From contig PLLM01000009.1 in NCBI GenBank assembly GCA_003141275.1, positions 1 to 64,000 of the forward strand: a stretch of 64,000 nucleotides of DNA. The letters run 5' to 3'. Position numbers and translations under genes: made by a program. Positions 52,598 through 62,000 of this stretch are shown here, piece by piece. The DNA is from Phycisphaerales bacterium (lineage in GTDB: Bacteria; Planctomycetota; Phycisphaerae; Sedimentisphaerales; Anaerobacaceae). The stretch's first letter is position 1, and the number at the start of each line of letters is the position of its first letter. Under the pieces are notes generated by a model. That model saw nothing but the letters and a program-made list of their open reading frames with translations, did no database searches and had not been told where the DNA came from.

Positions 52598-53521
52598 TTA
52601 TTTTACCGAATCGTCCATCGGCATACCGAGTTGTTTGTAGATGCCCTGTCTTGCGGCCTTGTCCTTTTCCAGTATCACTTTTGCGTATTCGGCGACTTCT
52701 TTTGCCTTTGCCCTCGGGACGACCACGACGCCCTCGCCGTCGGCGACGATGATGTCGCCCGGCTCAACCAATGCGCCGCCGCAAACTACGGGACGGTTCA
52801 CTGATTCTAATTCGTTTCTGCCCGGCCTGATTCCCCTGCCCACTTTCTTGAGATACAGCGGCATCTTTTCTGTTATGATTTCATCGGTATCACGCGATGT
52901 GTTGCTTGTAACCACACCGATGCATCCGGCCATTTTCCAGACCATTATGTTGTTGGACCCGATGGAGCCGGTGTCGCCGTCGCCGGATTCTTCTATGACC
53001 AGAACGGTCCCCTTGCGGATAAGAGGTATAAACGGCTCGCCGGAAAAATTGGTGTACCAGTTGTCTCTCCATTCATCGTAGGGCTTTGCCTCCATCGCCG
53101 GCGCCTGAGGTTTGTTCGTTGGGACGTACCTCGCCGTAACCGCTATGCCCTGAATGCGATGCGTATAATGCTCCGTATCTTTCCACAAGGGGTGGATATC
53201 GGGCGACATCGTTCCTATGTTCTTCAAGCCGACTTTATCCATTCCGTCCACAACGTCTGCCACGCGCAACCCTTTATACAGATTCAGCATCTCTTCGTCT
53301 TCCTGTGCGCTGTAAACCTTTGTCGCGATGTAATTTTTGCCCGCCTTCAATTCTTCGATACTGGGTTTTACCGCCTTTGGAGGGTTCGCACCTGCGGGCG
53401 GCGCGGCGTTGACGGCCTTGTTTGGCTCAGCGGTTATCGCCGTATTCGAGCATGAAGCACAGGCCAGAACCATAAACAACGATAAAACCGAAATCATCAC
53501 CTTCGATTGCCCGGTTTTCAT
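52598..53521 (-). CDS. RraA-like lipoprotein
   Basis: The 307-aa protein has an N-terminal hydrophobic segment and lipobox (FMVLACASC), so it is probably exported and lipid-anchored. The remaining about 230 residues are an RraA/dimethylmenaquinone-methyltransferase-like fold: LYKGLRVADVVDGMDKVG, GSIGSNNIMVWKMAGCIGVV and DIIVADGEGVVVVPRAKAKEVA. This fold also covers 4-hydroxy-4-methyl-2-oxoglutarate aldolases. Cytosolic RraA inhibits RNase E; an exported one is unlikely to do so. AAGGAG stands upstream. Confidence 0.87.
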   Translation of the reverse strand: MKTGQSKVMISVLSLFMVLACASCSNTAITAEPNKAVNAAPPAGANPPKAVKPSIEELKAGKNYIATKVYSAQEDEEMLNLYKGLRVADVVDGMDKVGLKNIGTMSPDIHPLWKDTEHYTHRIQGIAVTARYVPTNKPQAPAMEAKPYDEWRDNWYTNFSGEPFIPLIRKGTVLVIEESGDGDTGSIGSNNIMVWKMAGCIGVVTSNTSRDTDEIITEKMPLYLKKVGRGIRPGRNELESVNRPVVCGGALVEPGDIIVADGEGVVVVPRAKAKEVAEYAKVILEKDKAARQGIYKQLGMPMDDSVK

Positions 53522-53571
53522 CTTTTTGTCTCCTTGAATGGTGAGGTTTTTCCTGTTTGTTCCAAATTATT

Positions 53572-54192
53572 TTACCCTGTAAGCTCCACGTCAATGGGTT
53601 TTTCCGGCACAGGCCCCGCAGTAAGGGCAAGTTCCTTGCCGAGTCGAATCGCTTCCTGCATCGCATCGGCGTTATCAGCAATTTTGCTCGCTTCGTCGGC
53701 GTTGCTGACAAACAGATTGGCAAAATAACCCATATCAACCGTATCTAAGTAATATTTCATCATCAGCCGGATGCAATCGAATGCTTTTCCTCCTTTTTTT
53801 CCCCCAACGGCAATGACCATAGCAAGCCGGCTTGTCTCTCGCGGCCCAATGATGGGACGCTTAAGAATATATTTGGTTGCCCACAGGCACTGGCAGCGGT
53901 CGATGAGTATTTTCGCCTGTGCGCAGACGCTCATAAAAAATATCGGCGTCGCAAAAATCAGGCGGTCCGCTGCAAGGATTTTCGCGAGTACGACTGCGAA
54001 ATCGTCCTGGACGGGACATTCACCCGTCGCGTAGCACGCACCGCACGCCGAACAGGGTGCGATATTAAACTTGCACAGGCGCAGGTATTCCGCCTCTGCG
54101 CCGGCGGCACTGGCGCCGGACAGCACCTGGCGCAAAAGCATATCACTGTTGCTGTTTTCTCGCGGGCTTGTTGATATTCCGAGTACTTTCAT
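53572..54192 (-). CDS. flavodoxin-fold NADPH-dependent FMN reductase (iron-sulfur flavoprotein-like)
   Basis: The 206-aa protein has an FMN loop GISTSPRENSNSDMLLR and FATPIFFMSVCAQAKILIDRCQ. The Cys motif CSACGACYATGECPVQDDF (C-x2-C-x2-C...C) is typical of the Isf-like branch, where it binds a 4Fe-4S cluster. It is 18 bp downstream of the ClpP-fold gene and so may be co-transcribed with it. A related protein is at 48921-49478. Confidence 0.88.
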   Translation of the reverse strand: MKVLGISTSPRENSNSDMLLRQVLSGASAAGAEAEYLRLCKFNIAPCSACGACYATGECPVQDDFAVVLAKILAADRLIFATPIFFMSVCAQAKILIDRCQCLWATKYILKRPIIGPRETSRLAMVIAVGGKKGGKAFDCIRLMMKYYLDTVDMGYFANLFVSNADEASKIADNADAMQEAIRLGKELALTAGPVPEKPIDVELTG

Positions 54193-54210
54193 AATTTTCT
54201 CTAAAAGAAG

Positions 54211-55476
54211 TTACCTGCGGCTTCTTACTTCCCTTGATGTTTTTTCGTAATCGGCCTGGAGGGAATTCAGGACCTTCTCGATATCCTGAACGTCCATGTC
54301 CAGGTCAGGATACTTTTTCGCAAGCGCTTTGAGGTTTTCAAAATCGCTCCTGGCGCCCTGCAGGATACCCAGGACTTTGGCCGCCGGCTGCGGGTTTTTC
54401 GATTGTTTTATCTTCAGGTCAAGCGATTTTATTAGATCATCCATACGGCGTTTCGCTATTTGCAGCTCTTTTCTGGCGTTCGCTATTTTCTTGTCGGTAA
54501 CAACGTTCGCGTCGCCGGCCTTGAACTGCTGGAGCAGTTGTTCCCGCGAGTCGACAAGCCCGTCGGCGATTGTGCATTCGACGGCATCCTGGGCCGTCAG
54601 AGTTACAAGCGACCCCGCCTTGTTCCATGTCCGCACGACTTGCTGCTCCGGCTTTTTGTTTACCGGCTCGATAAACAAACGCTTGCCCGCCTGGTTTATC
54701 TCAACGACAGCAATATCGCGGTCGACCATCGCCCTTGCCAATAAGCCGGGCCGGCCGTTTTGCTGCGCCAGTGAAGCAAGATACGCCCGCCAGACGGAAC
54801 TCATTTTCTCATCGACTACTTCGCCGTAATTTTTCTTCCTGGTATTTTCATAATCTTCTTTGTTTTTTGGCATAGTGACAAGGGTGGCTGCACCTATAAC
54901 CGTGTTGTTCGCCATATAAATTTTGTTGCAGGATAGCGCCACCGCGGCCCCGGCGGATATTGCGCCGCCATTTTTGCCGCCTTTGATGAACGCGAATACA
55001 TTGCAGTCAGTATCTTTTGTAATGGCCGTGCACATTCGATGGGCTAAATCAATCCGTCCGCCGGGCGTATCAATTTCCACCAGTATGAACAGGGGACCTT
55101 CCTGCGAACTGTCGGCTAAGGCCTTCTCGAAGGCGTCGGTTTCTATCTCATTCATTATCTGCTCGTCCACAGGCACAACGATTACCTTGTTGTTCCTGCC
55201 GAGATTGTCCCGTTTGATTTCCCATTCTTTGGGATTCAGCTTGAGCAGGCCTTTTTCCTGTGTAAAGACGCTCGTCGGGCCATTTTCAGCTTCGGCGGCT
55301 TTGGGGGAACTGTTATCCTGGAGGGCGTTTCGGGCGGAGCCGGGGAGCCGGGCCGTAATGTATCCGTGGAGTTTCTCATTGGTCTGACGATTGGTGAATG
55401 TGTCCGCAAGACAAGCGCCGGCAAACAGAATTATCATCGCCGATGTCAAAGTAACTACAGTTCTTAGTTTTTTCAT
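54211..55476 (-). CDS. exported ClpP-fold (NfeD/SDH-type) protein
   Basis: The 421-aa protein has a signal peptide (VVTLTSAMIILFAGACLA). A crotonase/ClpP-type domain (about 105-285) resembles membrane-bound NfeD serine proteases: VPVDEQIMNEIETDAFEKAL, LVEIDTPGGRIDLAHRMC, and GGAISAGAAVALSCNKIYM with candidate nucleophile Ser. The C-terminal part (about 320-420) is a long coiled coil (ARKELQIAKRRMDDLIKSL, DFENLKALAKKY). There is no NfeD beta-barrel. I choose the second ATG (55476) from AAGG spacing. Confidence 0.85.
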   Translation of the reverse strand: MKKLRTVVTLTSAMIILFAGACLADTFTNRQTNEKLHGYITARLPGSARNALQDNSSPKAAEAENGPTSVFTQEKGLLKLNPKEWEIKRDNLGRNNKVIVVPVDEQIMNEIETDAFEKALADSSQEGPLFILVEIDTPGGRIDLAHRMCTAITKDTDCNVFAFIKGGKNGGAISAGAAVALSCNKIYMANNTVIGAATLVTMPKNKEDYENTRKKNYGEVVDEKMSSVWRAYLASLAQQNGRPGLLARAMVDRDIAVVEINQAGKRLFIEPVNKKPEQQVVRTWNKAGSLVTLTAQDAVECTIADGLVDSREQLLQQFKAGDANVVTDKKIANARKELQIAKRRMDDLIKSLDLKIKQSKNPQPAAKVLGILQGARSDFENLKALAKKYPDLDMDVQDIEKVLNSLQADYEKTSREVRSRR

Positions 55477-55629
55477 TATCATACCTTGCCACTTTTTTAA
55501 CGCCGTTATTATATCATAAGCAATCCAAAATAAATATACGCTTCGATGCCGCGTGCAGGGGCTTGCAAAAAATCGTCACTGTGGTAAAAGATTCATTGCC
55601 TCGATTCATATTTTTCTCAGGAATCCGGT

Positions 55630-58600
55630 ATGGCGGTTAGGTTTATACTTGGCAGGAGCGGCACGGGCAAGACACACCATTGCGTAAAGGCAATAGTGGA
55701 TGCTTTGTCGCAGCCTGCCCCGAGCGGACCTGTGGTGAGCGCAGCCGAACCAGTCGAGGGGCCGGATAACGGGCCATTATTGCTTCTTGTTCCCGAACAG
55801 GCGACCTATCAGGCGAGCGAGGCAATACTCAGCGATACGCGTATAACCGGCTATAGTCGGCTGCACGTCCTTTCTTTTGACCGCTTAGTTTATCTTGTCC
55901 TCGGCAAAAATATCGCCAGGCCCGCGATTTCGCGCCTTGGCCGGGCAATGGTCATTCAAAGAATCCTCCGCGACTGCGCCAGCAAATTGAGCATATTTGC
56001 CGATTCGGCCGGGACTCCCGGCATCGGGCAGCGTTTGGCTGACACGATTACCCAGTTGCAGCAGTACGCGAACACGCCGGACGATATAAAAAATCTCGTG
56101 AGCAATCTGCGAAAACAGCAGGGCGACGCCTTGACAGCAGCTAAGTTCGCCGATTTGGGAATCGTTTTCGAGGAATACCTGAAGTTTATCGAAGGTAAGT
56201 TTCTTGACCCGGATATCCAACTGACTTCGGCCTGCAAGGCGGTAGCCGGCGCGGATTTGGTGCGCGGGGCGAAACTATGGGTCGATGGCTTCGCGGGCTT
56301 CACAACAGGCGAGCTTGCCCTGCTTACCGAATTGCTCAAGGTCGTCGAAGACGCCCAGATTGCCCTTTGCCTCGACCCTGCGACGACCGACATAGCCAAC
56401 CCGGACAAAAACAAAATTGACCCGACCGATTTATTCGGCCACACCGCCGAGACGTATGCCGAGCTTGTCGAGCGGGTAAAAAAGTGCAAACTCAAACTTT
56501 CTCCGCCTTTAATTTTGAATCAGCCGATGCGCTTTTCGGACAGTCCGCCGCTTGCTCATATCGAGCAGAATATTTTTAATCAGGATGCCGAAAAGATATT
56601 CGCAAGCCGTAATATTCGCGTCGTATCAGCGCAAAACGCACGTGCCGAGGTGCAGTTTGTCGCCCGGCAGATAACAAAATTAGTCAGACAAAACGGTTTA
56701 CGGTATCGCGACATCGCCGTCATCGCATCCGACCTCGATTCTTATGAAAACTACATCAAGACCTGTTTCGAGGATTACAGCATCCCCGTCTTTATAGACA
56801 AGCGAAGGCCTCTCAATCAGCATCCCGTAATAGAGATGATTTGTTCCGCGCTTAACGCGGTAACAAACGATTTTCCCGCAGGCGAGATATTCGCGTATCT
56901 CAAGACCGACCTGCTGAATATCGAGCGAGATGAAATTGACCTGCTGGAAAATTATTGTCTCGCCTTTGGCATCACCGCCGGCGACTGGAAAAGCGACAAG
57001 CCCTGGAAATACGCCGCCCAGAACGCCGAACAATTCGACGAAGAGCGTGTAAACCGAATCCGCAAAAAGGCAATCGACCCCCTGCTGGAACTGAAAAAGA
57101 AACTTGGCGATACCGCCGGCGATAATAAGTCGCTTGCCCCGGAGCAGTTCACAAAAATAATTTTCGACTTTCTTGAAGCAGCAGAAGTTCGCAAACAGTT
57201 GTCGAGTTGGGTTGAGCAGGCGATACAAAAAGGCGACTACGCGGCCGCCGACGAGCATCGCCAGTTTTATGACCGGCTAATCGACATCTTCGACGAAATG
57301 GTCGCGGCGTTTGAGGGTGTATCCCTTAACTGTGAGGATTATCTTGCGATTATGCGAAGCGCGTTTTCGCAGATAACGCTCGCGTTCATTCCTCCAAATC
57401 TTGACCAGGTGCTCGTCGGCTCGATTGAGCGCAGCCGACATCCCGATTTGAAGGCGGTTTTCCTGATTGGCACAACCGAAAGGCAATTCCCCTCACCCGT
57501 TGTTTTCGACAGCATACTAAGCGAAGAAGACCGCCTCGCCGCACAGTCATCAGGCGTTGACCTTCCGCCCGGCGTCCGACAGGAGCTTGCCAACAGGCCC
57601 TATCTTGCCTATATCGCGTTCACAAGGCCATCGGAATTTCTCTGCATTTCTTATCCGGCCGTTGACCAGAAATCGAACGCGGTTGTTCGTTCGCCTTTCG
57701 TCGATAACCTGTGCAGTTTGTTTGATGACCTTAAAGAGGAGTCGGTCGATTCCTCGCCGCCGGCTATTGAAGAGGTCTGCACAACATACGAGCTTGAGGA
57801 TATTCTTTGCTGTTCACCGCAGCCGGAAAAGTTGTTGGAGAAAATAACCCGCGATAACCAGCTTTCAGCGATTGGTTCAAGAGCGGCCAATGCGCTCGGT
57901 TATAAAAATGAAGCATCGCTGGATAGTTCAGTCGTCGGGGAGCTTTTCGATAAACAGTTGTCCAGTTCCGCGTCCCGGCTAAGCACCTTCGCCGAATGTC
58001 CCTACAGGCACTTCTCAAGATACACTCTGGGCCTGAGTAAACGCGAGGAATTCAAACTTGAGCCGCCCGACTTGGGCGAGTTTTATCACCGCGTCCTCGA
58101 CAGGTTTCTCAAAAGGGCCGTCGCCGACAAAATAGATTTCGAGACAATCGCCGACGAGGCCCTGATTAAAATCCTCGATGAGGAAACCGAACGACTTTGC
58201 CGGGAGGATTCATTTATATCCAAATTTGCCGCCCACAGTCCGCACAACGCTTTTATGATTGGCTCTGCACGGGAATATCTGCGGGATTGCGTCATCGCTA
58301 TATCGCAGATGATTCGCGCAGGCGCTTTCAGGCCCGCGATGTCCGAGATTTCATTCGGCAAATCCAAATCTGTTGACGATTCAATCGGCGAATTGACGTT
58401 AACGCTTGCCGATGGCAGACGACTCACCCTAAATGGCCGAATCGACCGGCTGGATATCGCGAAGATTGACGGGCGAAAGGTCGCTGTTGTCTTCGATTAC
58501 AAGAAACGTTCCAAAGATTCCTTTAGCTGGGCAGAGTTTTACTACGGCCTTGATATTCAGCTCGCGGTTTATATGCTCGCTGTTCGCAACGCCGCCGGGA

Positions 58601-59082
58601 AAATAGCCGACGATATCGCCGGCGCATTTTATATGCCAATCGAGATCGGTCCGGAAAATGTCGAGCTTGGCAAATCCATCGACAACAATCCCAAATTCGC
58701 CCATAAGGCAAGAGGGATATTCAACGGCAATTATTCCTCCTCGCTCGACGGCACAGCCGCAAAAGACAGTCATTATTATAATTTCTTCGTTACAAAAGAA
58801 GGCGACCCCTACGGGAAATATAATTCCTACGGCGCTCTTAAACCCGCGGATTTCGAGGCGTTTATGAATTTCGGCTCGCGCAAGATAACTGATCTTGCCG
58901 GACAAATCACGTCGGGTAAAATCACCGCTTTGCCCTATCGCCTCGGCACAGATTCGCCCTGTAAACAATGTGAATATAAACCCGTCTGCCGATTCGACTG
59001 GCAGATAAATAATTACAACCTGCTGACACGCGTCAATAAGGAGCAGGTCCTTGAGCGAATTAAAACAGATGAGTCAAAGTAA
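55630..59082 (+). CDS. addB: AddB subunit of the AddAB helicase-nuclease
   Basis: The 1150-aa protein processes DNA ends with AddA for recombinational repair. The N-terminal nucleotide loop is ILGRSGTGKT (about 6-15), followed by LLLLVPEQATYQASEAIL. A UvrD-like region follows (VLVGSIERSRHPDLKAVFLI), then the C-terminal RecB-type nuclease with an Fe-S cluster: AECPYRHFSRYTLGL and CKQCEYKPVCRFD, and VFDYKKRSKD (D-x-K). Residues about 30-46 (PSGPVVSAAEPVEG) are encoded by a dispersed repeat. Confidence 0.95.
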   Translation: MAVRFILGRSGTGKTHHCVKAIVDALSQPAPSGPVVSAAEPVEGPDNGPLLLLVPEQATYQASEAILSDTRITGYSRLHVLSFDRLVYLVLGKNIARPAISRLGRAMVIQRILRDCASKLSIFADSAGTPGIGQRLADTITQLQQYANTPDDIKNLVSNLRKQQGDALTAAKFADLGIVFEEYLKFIEGKFLDPDIQLTSACKAVAGADLVRGAKLWVDGFAGFTTGELALLTELLKVVEDAQIALCLDPATTDIANPDKNKIDPTDLFGHTAETYAELVERVKKCKLKLSPPLILNQPMRFSDSPPLAHIEQNIFNQDAEKIFASRNIRVVSAQNARAEVQFVARQITKLVRQNGLRYRDIAVIASDLDSYENYIKTCFEDYSIPVFIDKRRPLNQHPVIEMICSALNAVTNDFPAGEIFAYLKTDLLNIERDEIDLLENYCLAFGITAGDWKSDKPWKYAAQNAEQFDEERVNRIRKKAIDPLLELKKKLGDTAGDNKSLAPEQFTKIIFDFLEAAEVRKQLSSWVEQAIQKGDYAAADEHRQFYDRLIDIFDEMVAAFEGVSLNCEDYLAIMRSAFSQITLAFIPPNLDQVLVGSIERSRHPDLKAVFLIGTTERQFPSPVVFDSILSEEDRLAAQSSGVDLPPGVRQELANRPYLAYIAFTRPSEFLCISYPAVDQKSNAVVRSPFVDNLCSLFDDLKEESVDSSPPAIEEVCTTYELEDILCCSPQPEKLLEKITRDNQLSAIGSRAANALGYKNEASLDSSVVGELFDKQLSSSASRLSTFAECPYRHFSRYTLGLSKREEFKLEPPDLGEFYHRVLDRFLKRAVADKIDFETIADEALIKILDEETERLCREDSFISKFAAHSPHNAFMIGSAREYLRDCVIAISQMIRAGAFRPAMSEISFGKSKSVDDSIGELTLTLADGRRLTLNGRIDRLDIAKIDGRKVAVVFDYKKRSKDSFSWAEFYYGLDIQLAVYMLAVRNAAGKIADDIAGAFYMPIEIGPENVELGKSIDNNPKFAHKARGIFNGNYSSSLDGTAAKDSHYYNFFVTKEGDPYGKYNSYGALKPADFEAFMNFGSRKITDLAGQITSGKITALPYRLGTDSPCKQCEYKPVCRFDWQINNYNLLTRVNKEQVLERIKTDESK
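55722..55764. repeat. dispersed-repeat insertion in addB
   Basis: GTGAGCGCAGCCGAACCAGT is the recognisable centre. It belongs to the CCTGAGCGCAGTCGAA-type repeats at 16654-16680 and 31444-31467, and adds about 15 codons between the P-loop helix and the LLLLVPEQ strand without breaking the frame. Confidence 0.6.
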
Positions 59083-62000
59083 AGTTAATCCGCCTCGACA
59101 GATAAAATGGACGACACAGCAAAGCCGGGCCATTGTTGAGCACGGCAGGAACGTCTTTGTCTCCGCTTCGGCGGGGACAGGCAAGACCGCCGTGCTTTCC
59201 GGCAGTTGCGTCAACGTCGTGACCAACCCGTCCGCCTGCCCCGACGTCTGGAGCGTACTTGTCGTTACTTTTACCGAAATGGCCGCCGAGGAAATGCGTT
59301 CCCGCATCGCAAAGCAGTTAAGCTCCGCGATGGAAACGACCTCCGACGCTGGCCTTCGCAGGCATCTCCGCAGGCAGTTGATTCTGCTCGGCGCCGCCGA
59401 CATTAGTACCATTCACTCATTCTGCAAACGCATTATCACCGAGCATTTTTACGAAATCGGGCTTGACCCGACCTTTCGTATTATCGACGCCGACGAGGCG
59501 AAACTGCTCAAGACCGAGATACTCGAAAAAACAATCGACTGGGCCTGGAAACAAAACAATATAGCCGAGGCGCTGCGGCAGCTTATGGCTCGCAGGGACT
59601 TGCGAATGACGGACGGCTTCCCCGCGACCATAATCGAGATAAGTGATTTTCTCGATGGCGTCGTATCGCGCGATAACTGGCTTGAGCGGGCGAAAGTTTT
59701 AGCCGAAGCAGTTGACCCGTTCGCTACCGATATTGCCCAGGCCCAAAAGCAAATCGTAACAGATAAACTCCAGGACGCGCTTGGCCGGCTCGAATTTGCG
59801 ATGAAAGTTTATAATGACCAGAATCTGTCCGGCAAGTGGGCCGCGAAATGCAGAAACGAATATATAAAACCTGTTCAGCAATGTATCGAGCAATTCAACG
59901 CAGGCCGGTGGGAATTCGAAAGACCGAAAGTTTATAAACCAACGGATGTCTCGCAGGCGGAATTTATCGGCGGAATCGTAGGTGATGCCCTTGATTCCGT
60001 CAGGGAACTCAAAAACTTGGCTATTTTAAATCCCGAATACCTTAACAAATTCGCCGGTGCAATCGGCACGCAGACAAGAGTCCTCGTCGAATTAGTCAAA
60101 CGTTTCGATGATTCGTATCGCCAGGCCAAAAAGGCAATCAACTGTTTGGATTTCGCTGACCTTGAACATTATGCGTTGTGTTTGCTTACTGCGGAAGAAT
60201 CCAAACCATCACAGACCGCGTTGAAACTGCGTAAGAAATACAAATACGTTTTTGTGGATGAATACCAGGATATCAACGATGTCCAGCAGGCAATCATCGA
60301 TATGGTCGGTTCGCCCGGCAACGTCTTCGCAGTAGGCGACCCGAAGCAAAGCATTTACCGTTGGCGCGGCGCGAGACCTGAAATTTTTATTGAGCATCTT
60401 GGCCGAGCGTCGATAAAACCGGAATCGAGTAACGCAGGTCTGCGCGTTGACCTCAACGTCAATTTCCGCTCCGTCAAACCAATACTTGATTTTGCCAATA
60501 AGGTATTCGGCCGGATAATGACCGCCTCGTTTGCCGGCATCGATTACGATGAGTCGGCATATCTTAAGCCCAATTCTGATACCGCCGAAACCGCGATTTC
60601 TCCTGCCGTTGAATTGCACATACTCGATGAGGCACAAGACAATTCCGATGCGTCGTCCTTAAGTGACAGGCAACTACAGGCAGCGATGATTGCCCGGCGA
60701 ATAAAGCAGCTCGTAGATGCCGATTCAAATGAGCGAATCCTCGACAAAGAAACAAAAAATCCGCGCCCCGTCGAGTATCGTGACATTGTTATCCTGATGC
60801 GCTCGCTTGCGGGCAAAAGCGACTTTATCGAAGCGCTGCGACTCACCGGCATTCCCGTAAGCTGCGATGCCGCCGCCGGCTATTTCGAGGCGACCGAAAT
60901 CACCGATATGTTGTGCCTGCTGAAGGTCCTCGATAACCCGCGGCGCGACATAGAGTTTGCCGCGACACTGCGTTGCCCATTTTTCCGGTTCACCGACACC
61001 GAACTCGCAAAAATTCGTTTACATGGCAAAAAAGATAATCACAATTTTAGCTTCTATGATTGCGCAATGTCTTTTTGTAAATCGAGAAGCGAACTGGCAG
61101 ATAAACTTATTAAATCATTCGCCGCGCTCGACGAATGGCGAACCGTTGCGCGCCGAGGCCGGCTCGCAGAATTAATTTGGCACATCTATCGCCGGACCGG
61201 CTATTTGTCATTTGTCTGTGCTTTGCCAGATGGTCCTGCTCGCAGGGCCAATCTGCTCAAACTTCACGACAGGGCCATTCAGTTCGAGGGGTTCGCGGGC
61301 AATTCGGGTGTTCCCTCGCTTACCCGCTTCATCGTTTTTTTAGAGAAGCTCATCTCCGCTGGCGAGGACTGGTCAAAGCCCCAGCCCGAAGCCGGCACAG
61401 GCAATACGGTTCGCGTTATGAGCATCCACAAAAGCAAGGGTCTCGAATTTCCCGTCGTCTTCGTCGCCGACCTCGACAGCCGGTTCAGCAAAAAGGACTT
61501 CAGCCGTGATTGTGTTCTGGATGAACACCTTACCCTCGGCCTGAAAATCATCGATGCCGAAAGCAACTCCCGCCTCGACTCGCCGGCTTACCAGGTAATC
61601 GAAGAGCGAAACCGCCGAAAGTCGCTGGCCGAGGAAATGCGAATTCTCTATGTCGCAATGACAAGGGCGATGAATCGGCTCATACTCGTCGGCTGCAAAG
61701 ACCGGGATAGCTGCCAAAACATTCTTATCGCGGCACATTCATTCGCAGACCAGCCAATCCCGTCTTGGCATCTCGATACTTACCAGAACCATCTCGACTG
61801 GATTTTGTCGGCACTTGGCACTGAGCAAATCCTGCATCAGGTATTTCAAACCAAACTGCCGACGCAAGCCACACAGGATAATTTGTTCAGCGTTCAGTTT
61901 TACGACCAGCCGGAGTTGGTGAAATTTTCCGCTGCTATCCATCCCTCAAAACTAAAAACTCAAAATTCAACACTCAAAACTCAAGTCGTTAAATATGACC

